Shown: in pieces, positions 27,564 to 37,557 of the stretch
How the letters are laid out: every line of letters begins with the position of its first letter
How positions within the stretch are numbered: the first letter of the stretch is position 1
From: Bacteroidales bacterium
Lineage (GTDB): Bacteria > Bacteroidota > Bacteroidia > Bacteroidales > GCA-2748055
Length of the DNA stretch: 64,000 nucleotides
NCBI GenBank assembly: GCA_029931975.1
Contig: JAOZQY010000010.1
Coordinates: 16,089-80,088, forward strand
Reading direction: 5' to 3'
Position numbers and translations under genes: made by a program
Notes under the pieces: model-generated
What the model saw: only the letters and a program-made list of their open reading frames with translations
Told to the model about the DNA's origin: nothing
Databases searched by the model: none

Positions 27564-30500
27564 TTAAAATCCAAGACTCACACCGAACAGGAACTGCTGA
27601 ACAGCCGGAAGGTTACCTTCATCAACGCCCATAAAGTCGTCGTTGAAACTGGCAAGTTCCGGATCCATCCCTGAATAGCTTGTAAGCGTAAGCAGGTTGG
27701 TTCCCTGTATATATACCCTCAGGCTCGAGAAAACATTGCCCAGCGTGGCATTGTCGAAGGTATATCCTATCTGCAGGTTCTTAAGCCTGAAGAATGATCC
27801 GTCTTCAATATAGTAGCTGTTGGATACCTGGTTGGTAGAAAAGTTGGATTTATTGGAGGCCTTAGGCAAATCGGCACCTGTATTGGACGGTGTCCAGCTA
27901 TTGGTCAGCAAGTCTGCACTCTTCTGTCCCTGGAAGGAGGGCCAGAAGTCCAGCCACCACTTGTTGTAGTTGAAGATATCATTGCCCTGTGAGCCATAGA
28001 AAAAGGCAGTCAGGTCAAATCCTTTATATCCAAGTACAAGGTTCAGACCATAGGTAAAGTCCGGATTTGGATTTCCAATATGAATACGGTCTGCGTCATC
28101 AATGGCACCACTGCCATCTTCATCAGCAAACTGCAGGAATCCGGGTTCAGCACCATCCTGGGTAGCAGCAGCATCTACAGCACCCTGGTTTTCAAAGAGT
28201 CCAAGATAATTATATCCGAAAAATTCACCCATGGAATAACCTACCTCGTTGCGGTTAAAGGAACCAATTCGTGATCCGCCTGCATCCCAGTAGTCATAAC
28301 CTTCGGCAATGGAGATAATCTCATTGCTATAAGTGGTTATGGAAGCATTGGCTTCAAAACTGAAGTCTCCCCATGTCTGGTGATAGATTAACTGGAGGTC
28401 AACTCCGGTATTTTTCATCTCACCAATGTTTACATAAGGTACTGAAGCTCCACCAGCTGTTCCGGGAAGCTCGGGATTATAGAGCAGGTCTGAACTCTGC
28501 TTGGTGTACCAGTCAAATACCAGTTCGAACCTACGGTCCAGAAGAACAGCGTCGAAACCGATATTGGCAGTTACCTGAGTTTCCCACTTGGCATCGGGGT
28601 TACCTATCCTGGTGGGACGGAAGCCCTGTACCGAGCTGTTGAATGTACCCCCTACGTCATAGAAGGATCTGTCCGGACTACCACCATAAAGGTAGTATTG
28701 GTTGCTGGCAGATACGGCGATCTGGTTACCCATGGTACCATAACCACCTCTGATCTTCATGTCGGAGATAAAATCAAGCCCGGCCATAAATGACTCATCG
28801 CTGATCCTCCAACCTGCAGAAACAGATGGGAACACACCGTAGCGGGTGTCTGCACCAAATACAGAAGAACCATCCCTACGTACTGTTCCACTCAGATAGT
28901 ACTTGTTGCGGAAGTTATAATCGGCCCGTGCAAACTGGGAAACTAAAGTACGTGGGGTCCAGTATCCGGAACCTCCGTTCAACAGAGTAGCACCTGTGCT
29001 AACTGTCCTGTAAGCAAAATCTGAAGAGAAATAATCTGCACCTGTGGAATAAACATTACGCCTCATGCTGTACTTCCCTGCTTCATAACCGGCTACTACC
29101 ATCAAAGTATGATCACCAAACTGACGGTTGAAGGTTAAAGTATTGGTCCAGGTCCAGTCGCCACCCATGTTGGCATCTTCCCTATAAGTAGGAGTTGCAA
29201 CATTTTCTGAACTTTCATAGGTTGAGCTGTTCCAGTTGGTTTGATAGGTATTGTATATCGATCCACCGAAGGTAGTTCTGAAATCCAATCCGTCAAGAAT
29301 TTTCACATTGCTGAAGACATTACCCATGATTCGGATATTGGACCATTTGTCCAGCGAATTCCTGTTCTGATTGGCAACATAGTTGTCTCCGTTACCAAGT
29401 CTTTCTGCAATACCGGTTCCACCCCAGTCGCCATCTTCAAATGTATGGGAGAGTCCTTCGAAAGTACCCTTATCCCATATCACAGGAATAATCGGCTGTG
29501 TGCGATAGACACCCATGGCCAGGGCAGTACCTTCTGAACCGTTTCCGGAGATACCATTGTCGGAACGGTGTACCACGGAAATATTCTCTCCGAAGGTGAT
29601 CCTGTCCTTCACGTTGAATTCGGAGTTGAAGCGGATACTATAACGCTTGTACCAGTTATCCGTAACAACACCTTTCTGGTCAAAGTAACCAAAACTGGCA
29701 TAGTATTTTGAGTTCTGGTTTCCACCCGACATGCTCAGGTCATGGTTTTGAATCATGGCATTGTTGAAGATCTCATCATACCAGTCGGTATCAGCTGCCC
29801 ATGCGGGAAGTGTGGGAGATCCTGTGTAAGGTCCATAAAGGGGATGAGCCGGATCTTCAGGATCAGCACCATCATTTTCCCATACCAGGAAGCTTAGGTC
29901 GGCATATTGCTGAGTATTTGCAAGGTTGTCCGGCCCTGATCCGGGATTCTGGGTTCCGACGTACATATTGTAATTTACCTTAATTGCTCCTGCGGAACCT
30001 TTCTTGGTAGTAATTACAATTACACCGTTGGAAGCCTGTGATCCATAAATGGAAGCAGCACCAGCATCCTTCAGAACAGACATTGATTCTACGTCTTCCG
30101 GATTGATGTTGGCCACATCCGTTGTGGGAACACCATCAACAACGTAAAGAGGGTTGTTGTTCTGGAAGGAACCGAATCCTCTGATACGAACCTTGGCAGA
30201 TTGACCAGGTCTGGAGTCCTGTGTGACTGTTACACCGGCCACGCGTCCCTGCATTTGCTGGGTGACGTTGCCCTGGGGCATCTGGGTCAGTTCGTCTGAT
30301 TTAACAACACCCACAGCACCCGTCAGGTCTTTCTTTTTCTGGGTGGCGTAAGCTGTTACCACGATCTCTTCCAGTGAGGTAACGTCGGGTTGCAGAGTCA
30401 CACTAATGGTGGTCTGAGCTCCAACGGGAATTGACTGGGTAGAGTAACCAATAAATGAGAATACAAGGGTAGCATCGTCACCGGGAACAGAGATAGTATA

Positions 30501-30692
30501 ATTACCCTGTCCGTCAGTAACGGCTCCTTGTGTGGTTCCCTGGACCACAATGTTAACTCCAGGAAGCGCTCCTTGATCCTCAGAAGTTACAGTACCTGTA
30601 ACCGTTCTTTGCTGAGCAAATGTAACACTCAGCGCAAAGCCAAGGAGGAGTAGCGATAATACACCACTCTTCCACAATGTAGATCTACGCAT
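27564..30692 (-). CDS. SusC/RagA-family TonB-dependent outer-membrane transporter (pair 1)
   Basis: 1042 residues. Signal peptide ends LSVTFAQ; residues about 28-105 are the CarboxypepD_reg-like domain (TVTGTVTSEDQGALPGVNI, DGQGNYTISVPGDD); about 110-235 the plug (VRIRGFGSFQNNNPLYVVDG, YGSQASNGVIVITTKKG); the rest is the 22-strand barrel, ending in VQQFLFGVSLGF with a terminal aromatic residue as usual. With SusD it forms the pedal-bin importer powered by TonB. The N terminus and a 38-base leader are closely similar to those of SusC 2 (43279-46248), so the pairs look like paralogues. Gene intact. Confidence 0.96.
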   Translation of the reverse strand: MRRSTLWKSGVLSLLLLGFALSVTFAQQRTVTGTVTSEDQGALPGVNIVVQGTTQGAVTDGQGNYTISVPGDDATLVFSFIGYSTQSIPVGAQTTISVTLQPDVTSLEEIVVTAYATQKKKDLTGAVGVVKSDELTQMPQGNVTQQMQGRVAGVTVTQDSRPGQSAKVRIRGFGSFQNNNPLYVVDGVPTTDVANINPEDVESMSVLKDAGAASIYGSQASNGVIVITTKKGSAGAIKVNYNMYVGTQNPGSGPDNLANTQQYADLSFLVWENDGADPEDPAHPLYGPYTGSPTLPAWAADTDWYDEIFNNAMIQNHDLSMSGGNQNSKYYASFGYFDQKGVVTDNWYKRYSIRFNSEFNVKDRITFGENISVVHRSDNGISGNGSEGTALAMGVYRTQPIIPVIWDKGTFEGLSHTFEDGDWGGTGIAERLGNGDNYVANQNRNSLDKWSNIRIMGNVFSNVKILDGLDFRTTFGGSIYNTYQTNWNSSTYESSENVATPTYREDANMGGDWTWTNTLTFNRQFGDHTLMVVAGYEAGKYSMRRNVYSTGADYFSSDFAYRTVSTGATLLNGGSGYWTPRTLVSQFARADYNFRNKYYLSGTVRRDGSSVFGADTRYGVFPSVSAGWRISDESFMAGLDFISDMKIRGGYGTMGNQIAVSASNQYYLYGGSPDRSFYDVGGTFNSSVQGFRPTRIGNPDAKWETQVTANIGFDAVLLDRRFELVFDWYTKQSSDLLYNPELPGTAGGASVPYVNIGEMKNTGVDLQLIYHQTWGDFSFEANASITTYSNEIISIAEGYDYWDAGGSRIGSFNRNEVGYSMGEFFGYNYLGLFENQGAVDAAATQDGAEPGFLQFADEDGSGAIDDADRIHIGNPNPDFTYGLNLVLGYKGFDLTAFFYGSQGNDIFNYNKWWLDFWPSFQGQKSADLLTNSWTPSNTGADLPKASNKSNFSTNQVSNSYYIEDGSFFRLKNLQIGYTFDNATLGNVFSSLRVYIQGTNLLTLTSYSGMDPELASFNDDFMGVDEGNLPAVQQFLFGVSLGF

Positions 30693-30730
30693 AATAGAAG
30701 TAGTTTTAGGTTAAAAATGAATACAAGTTG
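30693..30730 (-). promoter_or_regulatory. conserved SusC leader, copy 1
   Basis: The 38 bases in front of the SusC 1 ATG match the 40 bases before the SusC 2 ATG (46249-46288) at about 35 of 40 positions allowing two single-base gaps, including AACCTAAAA, ACTACTTC and ATTCATT in transcript sense. The gene starts diverge more, so the leader may be a shared regulatory or translation-control element. Confidence 0.55.
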
Positions 30731-30844
30731 GTTTATATTAATACTTAGTTTTAGTCAGTTGTGATATGCCCAGGCAAGACAATCCATAGCAAGTATAGCT
30801 TTTTTTTTAATGAATTCGAGGAATATTTTCTAATTTAGAACCAT

Positions 30845-30866
30845 TCAAAATAGCGCCATAGGCGCC
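30845..30866 (-). terminator. weak candidate terminator after the third ASPIC gene
   Basis: In minus-strand sense GCGCC (30861-30865), TAT, GGCGC (30853-30857) and then TATTTT. The 5-bp stem is short, so termination is uncertain. It lies just after the stop at 30875 and before the SusC 1 leader. Confidence 0.4.
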
Positions 30867-30874
30867 TGTTTACC

Positions 30875-33800
30875 TTACTTTCCGTATGTGAAGAGTTGGA
30901 GTTTTTCATTGTTTGGTAGGGTCACTACAAACGATTCGCCCTCTATTTCAATAAGATGCATTTTTCGGGCATCGCCGTTCACGAAAAAACCGCTTTCAAC
31001 TGGCATGAGTATTTTGAATTCAAGAGCCCCTTTTCCCTGCATGAACCAACCATGAGAGGCATCCTGTCGTCCCAATGAGGGCCTGGTGGAAAAGTTATTT
31101 CCAGAAAGCAACAGATCGGGGATTCCGTCTTTATTAAAATCTCCGGCCTGGATATCCCTGATGGGAGAGAATTGAGCCTCAATGGGCAGGGGCTTAAAAG
31201 TAAAACTGCCGCCACCCTGATTTATGAAGAGGGCGCTCTCGAACATTACAGCCTTCTTATGCAGTGATTTAGAGATGCTTTCCTGTCCGAAAATATCAGT
31301 CACTGTTTGTCCGCCAAAGTCAGCATAAGAGGGATATAAGTTTTCTATCCCGATGATCTGCCTCTTCATCTCGTCGAGGGTGGCAATGGGATAGCTGGTC
31401 CCATCGTAGTAGGTACAGAGAATGGGATCCGGGATACCATTGTGGTCAAAATCATTGAGATAGAGCTCAACCGGCTCTTCCGGTGAAGCTTTCAGCATGC
31501 TGTTTTTTCCCGTGTTTCCAGCTACCAGGTCCATATCGCCGTCCAAATCAAGGTCTGTTGCCTCGATACAGCTCCACCATCCTTCGGTCTTGCTTAGTCC
31601 GCTCGAAGCAGTAATATCTGTAAACGTACCCTTGTCATTGCTATACAGAGATATATTCATCCACTCACCCACCACAACCAGGTCGGGATCCCCATCCGAA
31701 TCATGATCGAACCAGCAGGCATCGCTTACCATTCCTGCCTTATGCAGCGTGCCCATTTTTTCAGGAGGAAGCGGAATAAAATGGCCAGAACCTGTGTTTT
31801 CGAGAATGAATTGTTCTGGTGAAATGCCATAGGCTCCGGGTATGGAACGGGTGCCGAGGAACAGATCTATGTCCCCATCCCCATCATAATCGGCCGGCCT
31901 GACACAGGAACTGTTTTGCATTAAAAGCGGAACAGAGCCAGGGGGACTGTGTTTAAAATGTCCCAGTCCATCATTAAGCAGCAGCCGGTCGGCCAGGATG
32001 GGACTGCCGGTAAATTCTTCACTTCCTCCCCTTACTATATAGAGGTCCTGGTCCCCATCCCCGTCTGCATCAAAGAATGCGGCATCTACATCCTCTGTAT
32101 AACGATCGTTCAGCAGCTCTGGAACAGAGGCAGAAGAGAAACCTCCCCCGGGAAGTTGGATAAATAGACCCGAGACCTGGTCAGTTGCTCCGCCCACGAA
32201 AAGATCATCCAGTTCGTCTCCATTCACATCACCAACGGCAAGTGCAGGTCCTTCAGTTGAAAGGTTGGCGGGTATCAATGCCTCCCGGTCCAGATCTTCC
32301 CAGTCATTCTCCCTATGCCTGAAATGAAGTCCCGGCTTTGTAGTGCTGGTAAAGATGGTTTGTGCCGGGGAATCCTCAATTACCGGTGCAATCGCAGTAG
32401 CACTGGTGATATTCAGCACTAGAGCCTGGTTGGGTTTTACATTGTATATGGTTTCTTCAAGCAGTCCGGGCCAACTTACGATTACTGAATCCACAAGGGT
32501 ATCGCTGCCCAGTCCGAAATGAAGCCTGTCAGTGGTGGAGGACATAAAACCCCTGGTAGAAACATTTTGGATCATCTGTTGCTGACCACCGGTGTAAAGG
32601 CTTACACTTGCACCGATTCCTTTCCGGTTCAGTTCACTGCCTTCCAGCTGAACAGTCAGGAAGTTACGGTTGGGAAGCCTGTCGGCATTATTGCGGTATA
32701 CAGAGGCGGGACCATTGATATTGTTAACTATCAGTTCCAGGTCACCATCATTGTCAAGGTCGGCATAGGTGGATCCGTTGGAGTAATCGGGTTTATCGAA
32801 TCCCCAGGTCTTTTCCATGCTGGCAAAGGTGAGATCGCCCTTGTTTTGAAAAAGGTGGTTAATATCGGGTTGTAACGGCATTTGTTCAAACAGGGTTTTG
32901 TTGGAGACGCTGTCGTTGTCTTTTATGGGATCATATCGGCTTCCCCCTGTGAGATACTTTACGTAGTCGAGGTCGTTGGGTCGCCGGTAGATCCCGCTGG
33001 TGATAAAGAGATCCTTCCAACCATCGTTGTCCAGGTCGCAGAAGAGGGCCGACCAGCTCCAGTCGGTGGAGTGGACTCCTGCCAGACGTCCGATCTCGCT
33101 GAATTGTCCATTGCCCAGGTTGAGCTGCAGGGTGTTGTGAACATACTGGGGGGCATATCCAATTTCAAGTTTCATCCGGAAGAGCTCCAGTTCATCCTCA
33201 GTTCCCGATTGTTTCAGGATCTGCTGATTGTCGGGCAGCATATCCAGCACCATAATATCTGAAAGTCCGTCATTATTAAAGTCGGCCACATCATTCCCCA
33301 TGGAGGAGCGGCTGGTATGGGCGATCGAAGCAGTGAGTTGCTCCTCGAAGGTGCCATTCCCCTTGTTGATATAGAGGTAATCATTTTCATGGAAGTCGTT
33401 GGAGACATAGATATCGGGATAACCATCCTTGTTGATGTCACTTGTATTGACTCCAAGGCCATATCCAATCTGGCTCCTGTAAATACCCGCCCCGGCTGTT
33501 ACATCCTGGAAGATCCTTCCATGTTCCGTGGTTTCGTTTCTATAGAGCCGGTCACCTGCCCGTGAATCCTCATCGTGACGCAGGTCAGACATCCCGTAAC
33601 TGCGGGAGCTGTGTACCGAATGGTTTAGCAGGTACATATCCAGGTCGCCATCCAGGTCGTAGTCAAAAAAAGATGCCTGGGTGGAAAAACCGGTAAAATC
33701 GAGTCCGTAGGCTGCCGACTCTTCTTTAAATGTGAGGTCGCCCTGGTTAATGAAGAGCTGATTGTGTCCGGTAAGCCCTTTATAATCCCCCACATTACAG

Positions 33801-34186
33801 ACATAAATATCCAGGTAGCCGTCCCCATTTACATCGGCCATGCTTACCCCGGTACTCCAGTCGCCTGTTCCACTTACTCCAGCCTCGACGGTAATGTCTT
33901 CAAACTTCAAATCTCCTTTATTCAGGTAAAGGCTGTTCCCGTGCTGGTTGGCTGAAAAGTAGAGATCCACAAGTCCGTCATTATTGATATCGCCTGCAGC
34001 CACTCCTGCCCCATTGTTAAAATAGAGGTATTCGATGATATTAAATGCTTCGGTCTCGCTGAGACTATTTTCAAAGTCAATTCCGGTAGAGGAGGGGGAT
34101 AGCTTTGTTAACAGGGTGTTGCTTTCCTGACGCTTGCATGCCAGTGTAAGCGAAAGGGCTAGGAAAATAAAAACTGTTTTTCTCAT
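30875..34186 (-). CDS. FG-GAP/VCBS plus ASPIC/UnbV lipoprotein (third of the upstream tandem)
   Basis: 1103 residues from ATG 34186, one base after the stop of the preceding paralogue; the open frame extends 65 codons into that gene but MRKTVFIFLALSLTLAC is the true lipoprotein signal. FG-GAP repeats with DINNDGLVD, DVNGDGYLD, DYDLDGDLD, DLDNDGWKD and DADGDGDQD occupy about 50-480 and 610-1010; the ASPIC/UnbV module is near 530-590 (GIGASVSLYTGGQQQMIQN, LHFGLGSDTLVDSVIVSWP). C-terminal ending NEKLQLFTYGK is shared in pattern with its paralogues. Last gene of the SusC 2 unit. Predicted surface calcium-binding propeller lipoprotein; ligand unknown. Confidence 0.87.
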   Translation of the reverse strand: MRKTVFIFLALSLTLACKRQESNTLLTKLSPSSTGIDFENSLSETEAFNIIEYLYFNNGAGVAAGDINNDGLVDLYFSANQHGNSLYLNKGDLKFEDITVEAGVSGTGDWSTGVSMADVNGDGYLDIYVCNVGDYKGLTGHNQLFINQGDLTFKEESAAYGLDFTGFSTQASFFDYDLDGDLDMYLLNHSVHSSRSYGMSDLRHDEDSRAGDRLYRNETTEHGRIFQDVTAGAGIYRSQIGYGLGVNTSDINKDGYPDIYVSNDFHENDYLYINKGNGTFEEQLTASIAHTSRSSMGNDVADFNNDGLSDIMVLDMLPDNQQILKQSGTEDELELFRMKLEIGYAPQYVHNTLQLNLGNGQFSEIGRLAGVHSTDWSWSALFCDLDNDGWKDLFITSGIYRRPNDLDYVKYLTGGSRYDPIKDNDSVSNKTLFEQMPLQPDINHLFQNKGDLTFASMEKTWGFDKPDYSNGSTYADLDNDGDLELIVNNINGPASVYRNNADRLPNRNFLTVQLEGSELNRKGIGASVSLYTGGQQQMIQNVSTRGFMSSTTDRLHFGLGSDTLVDSVIVSWPGLLEETIYNVKPNQALVLNITSATAIAPVIEDSPAQTIFTSTTKPGLHFRHRENDWEDLDREALIPANLSTEGPALAVGDVNGDELDDLFVGGATDQVSGLFIQLPGGGFSSASVPELLNDRYTEDVDAAFFDADGDGDQDLYIVRGGSEEFTGSPILADRLLLNDGLGHFKHSPPGSVPLLMQNSSCVRPADYDGDGDIDLFLGTRSIPGAYGISPEQFILENTGSGHFIPLPPEKMGTLHKAGMVSDACWFDHDSDGDPDLVVVGEWMNISLYSNDKGTFTDITASSGLSKTEGWWSCIEATDLDLDGDMDLVAGNTGKNSMLKASPEEPVELYLNDFDHNGIPDPILCTYYDGTSYPIATLDEMKRQIIGIENLYPSYADFGGQTVTDIFGQESISKSLHKKAVMFESALFINQGGGSFTFKPLPIEAQFSPIRDIQAGDFNKDGIPDLLLSGNNFSTRPSLGRQDASHGWFMQGKGALEFKILMPVESGFFVNGDARKMHLIEIEGESFVVTLPNNEKLQLFTYGK

Positions 34187-34187
34187 A

Positions 34188-37100
34188 TCACTGTTCTTGA
34201 ATCCTGAAGAGTTGAAGAGGATCGTTACTTCGTGCAACAACCAGCAATGTTCCATCCGGGGATTGGATGACCTGAATGTCCCTGATTTCTCCATTGAGCC
34301 TGAATCCCGATTGAGTGGGAGGGACCACGCTGAAGTTACCATGGCCGTCTCCGGCAAGAAAGTTTCCGTAACTGGCATCATAGCGGCCCACTTCGGGTTT
34401 CACATGATAGAGATTACCTCCCAGCAGCAGGTCCAGGTTTCCATCCCTGTTAAAATCACCTGTTTCAGCGGCCATCACCGTTGAGAACTGAGATTCCACA
34501 GGCAGTGCCTGAATGGTGAAATGGCCCGATCCGTCATTGATGAATAGAGCGGATTCCAGATATGCCACATCCAGATGAATGGCATTGGCCAATTGTTCAG
34601 GGGCAAACATATCGTTAATGGTTTGCTCTTTGTACAACTCGTATTTTGGATAAAGCTTTAGCAAATCGGGAATCTGGCGGGTAAGATCGTGTTTCAGCGC
34701 CATGGGGTAGGCACTGTCTCCTTCATAGACACAGATGATCTGTTCGGCCGATCCATTTCGGTCAAAATCATTCACATACATGGAGACAGGCTGTTCTGAA
34801 TTTGCCTTAAAGCGCGAGTTGAGACCATGGTTACCGGCCACAAAATCGCTGTCCCCATCTCCATCAAAATCTCCTGTAGCGATGCAGTTCCACCAACCGC
34901 TTGTATTTACTGATCCAAATGCCTCTTTGTTTTCCCGGAAGGATCCGTTTTCATTGATAAAGATCTTGAGAGCCATCCAATCCCCTGCCAGAATCATATC
35001 CTGGTCCCCGTCTCCATCCACATCTTCCCATTGCATATCGCGCAGCATACCTACCTTTTTTAGTTCCGGGGCAATCTGAGCACTTACATTGCTGAAGTTC
35101 CCTTTGCCATCATTTTCCAGAAGATAGCCGTTTACGGGTACCCCGTATAAGGAAGGGAGAAGACGGATACCCACAAAGAGTTCCATAATACCATCCCCGT
35201 CATAATCAGCAGCGCGTACACAGCTGGTGCTTTCGTAACGTCCGGAAGGTAGAATCTGTTGCGATTTTGAAAAGGATCCCCTGCCATTATTCAGGTATAA
35301 TCGGTCGGCCAGTGCAGACGAAGATGAGGAGAATTCATTTCCCCCACTGGCCACATAGAGGTCCAGGTCGCCATCGACATCAGCATCAAACAGAGTACAA
35401 TCGGTATCTTCAGAGTCTTTATCTATCTCAAACAGAACTTTATTGGTAGCCAAAAACGAGCCATCCCTTTGCTGAATAAGGAGGCTGCCCGCCTGGCCCC
35501 TGGCTCCGCCCACATACAGGTCTTGCAGTCCATCCCCGTTCACATCCCCGGAACTGGTGCGAGGTCCTTCGGTGGAGAGCATCTGGTAGATCAATTTCTC
35601 TCTCCGAAAATCATCATAGTCATTCTCCCGGTGTATAAAATCAACGGAGACTTCGTCGGTGATTTCTTTAAACCAGAGCTCCTTATTCTTCCATGGCCTG
35701 ATCAGAGGAGCATTGGGGGGAACTGCATCTTTCTGGAAGAGAGTCAGGATCTGGTCGGTGGGTACATCCTTCATGATGCTTACATTTCCATCGGGCCATT
35801 GCACCACCAGTGAATCTACCATAGTCAGAGAACCCACTCCCAGGTTGGGACGTGGGTCCATGGTTGACTTGAATCCGCGCATGGGCATTTGTTCCAGGTA
35901 GAAGGACTGCCCCTGGTGCCTGGCAGTTACCTTACTCCCAATGGCATCAGTGTTGCCAGGCTTCCCTTTCAGTATCACTTTCAGGTAATGATGATCGCTG
36001 AGTCTCTGGCTGGTCTCGTTGCGGTAGAGGAACATGGGCATATTCACATTATTCACCACCAGGTCGAGATCCCCGTCATTATCCAGGTCTCCGTAAGCAG
36101 ACCCATTGGAATGACTTGGTTCGGCCAGTCCCCACGAAGCGGCCTTATTCTCGAAATGATGACCGCCCATGTTCTTAAAGGCATAGCTGGGGAGTTTAAC
36201 AGAAGGAATGGCATCGATCAGGGTCTTGTAGTCCACATTGTTCCCTGAGATAATGGAAGCCACCATATCGCGGTTTGAAAAGAACTGGATGTAATCCTGG
36301 TCGGTGAGATCCTGGTAGATTCCGTTGGCCACAAAAATATCTTTTAATCCGTCGTTATCCAGGTCCAGGATCAGGGCACCCCAGGACCAGTCCGTGGCAT
36401 AGACTCCGGCAAGCCTGCCAATTTCACTGAAGGTACCATCGGCATTGTTGAGCTGCAGCATGTTGCGGGTAAACTGGTGGTGGTACCCGTTTTCATAGTT
36501 AGATTTATAGCTGTCCCAGCTGTCGAAGGTGGTTTTGGTCTTCAACCGGGCATCATGCTCAGGGATCATATCAGTGACAAAGATTTCGGGATAGTGGTCG
36601 TTGTTAATGTCGGCCATATCGGCACCCATGGATGCTGCAGAGGTACATTGCATCATCTCGGTTAGCTGTTCCCGAAAGGTGCCATCACCATTATTCATGT
36701 AGATATAGTCCCGCTCAAAAAAGTCATTGGAAATATAGATATCCATCCATCCGTCCTGATCAATATCTCCCACCGTGACACCCAGTCCGAAGCCGATAAG
36801 ACTTGCATAAATACCTGCCTCCTCACTTACATCGGTAAAGTAGTTATTGTCATTACGGAACAATTTATCGCCCCCGATGGTATCCCTTAGCAGGCGCTGA
36901 TTTGCGGAAAGGTCAAAGCTTCCGATGGCTTTGAAGGAGTTGTTTAGGAGGTAGAGGTCCAGGTCGCCATCGCGATCGTAATCGAAAAAGGCCCCATGGG
37001 TGGAATAGCCCCGGTCATTGATGCCATATTCAGAGGCACTTTCCGTAAACGTAAGATTTCCGTTGTTGATGTATAATTCGTTGTGACGCTCATCACCTTC

Positions 37101-37550
37101 CACATTTCCTGAATTACACACATAAATATCGCACCACCCGTCTCCGTTCACATCGGCCATACTGGCCCCGGTCGACCATTCTCCCTTTCCGCCTATTCCC
37201 GCACGCTCTGAAATATCTTCGAATTTAAAATCTCCCTGGTTCAGGTAGAGCACATTTGAGCTCATATTCGAGGTGAGGAAGAGATCTATGAGTCCGTCGT
37301 TGTTCACATCACCCATGGCCACTCCGCCTCCATTGTAAAAGTTCCGGTAGGTATAGATGTTGAATTTCTTCTTCAACTGTTCATCATAGTCCAGGTGATT
37401 AATAAATCCTGCCCCGGTGTATGATTCCGGCATCAGTGTAAATATCTGATCGCCCGAACCTGAGTTAGGGTTTCGATTACACGAAGAGGTGAGCAGCAGA
37501 GCTGGCAATAGAAGCAGGCCAGGGAAGGTGAGCTTGAGCAGGGTTTTCAT
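34188..37550 (-). CDS. FG-GAP/VCBS plus ASPIC/UnbV lipoprotein (second of the tandem)
   Basis: 1120 residues. Lipoprotein signal with LLLPALLLTSSC. Closest in sequence within the window to the 38161-41490 gene: both have YTYRNFYNGGGV-type starts, FDYDRDGDLDLYLLNNSF, SNDFFERDYIYMN and YGDLDNDGDLDLVVNNVNM. ASPIC/UnbV module near 525-590 (AIGSKVTARHQGQSFYLEQ, MVDSLVVQWPDGN). Second repeat block includes DFDGDGDSDFVAGNHGLNSR and DFDRNGSAEQIICVYEGD. It ends VARSNDPLQLFRIQEQ. It lies 7 bases from the small lipoprotein gene upstream and 1 base from the next ASPIC gene, so translation is probably coupled. Confidence 0.87.
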   Translation of the reverse strand: MKTLLKLTFPGLLLLPALLLTSSCNRNPNSGSGDQIFTLMPESYTGAGFINHLDYDEQLKKKFNIYTYRNFYNGGGVAMGDVNNDGLIDLFLTSNMSSNVLYLNQGDFKFEDISERAGIGGKGEWSTGASMADVNGDGWCDIYVCNSGNVEGDERHNELYINNGNLTFTESASEYGINDRGYSTHGAFFDYDRDGDLDLYLLNNSFKAIGSFDLSANQRLLRDTIGGDKLFRNDNNYFTDVSEEAGIYASLIGFGLGVTVGDIDQDGWMDIYISNDFFERDYIYMNNGDGTFREQLTEMMQCTSAASMGADMADINNDHYPEIFVTDMIPEHDARLKTKTTFDSWDSYKSNYENGYHHQFTRNMLQLNNADGTFSEIGRLAGVYATDWSWGALILDLDNDGLKDIFVANGIYQDLTDQDYIQFFSNRDMVASIISGNNVDYKTLIDAIPSVKLPSYAFKNMGGHHFENKAASWGLAEPSHSNGSAYGDLDNDGDLDLVVNNVNMPMFLYRNETSQRLSDHHYLKVILKGKPGNTDAIGSKVTARHQGQSFYLEQMPMRGFKSTMDPRPNLGVGSLTMVDSLVVQWPDGNVSIMKDVPTDQILTLFQKDAVPPNAPLIRPWKNKELWFKEITDEVSVDFIHRENDYDDFRREKLIYQMLSTEGPRTSSGDVNGDGLQDLYVGGARGQAGSLLIQQRDGSFLATNKVLFEIDKDSEDTDCTLFDADVDGDLDLYVASGGNEFSSSSSALADRLYLNNGRGSFSKSQQILPSGRYESTSCVRAADYDGDGIMELFVGIRLLPSLYGVPVNGYLLENDGKGNFSNVSAQIAPELKKVGMLRDMQWEDVDGDGDQDMILAGDWMALKIFINENGSFRENKEAFGSVNTSGWWNCIATGDFDGDGDSDFVAGNHGLNSRFKANSEQPVSMYVNDFDRNGSAEQIICVYEGDSAYPMALKHDLTRQIPDLLKLYPKYELYKEQTINDMFAPEQLANAIHLDVAYLESALFINDGSGHFTIQALPVESQFSTVMAAETGDFNRDGNLDLLLGGNLYHVKPEVGRYDASYGNFLAGDGHGNFSVVPPTQSGFRLNGEIRDIQVIQSPDGTLLVVARSNDPLQLFRIQEQ

Positions 37551-37557
37551 CCGGATA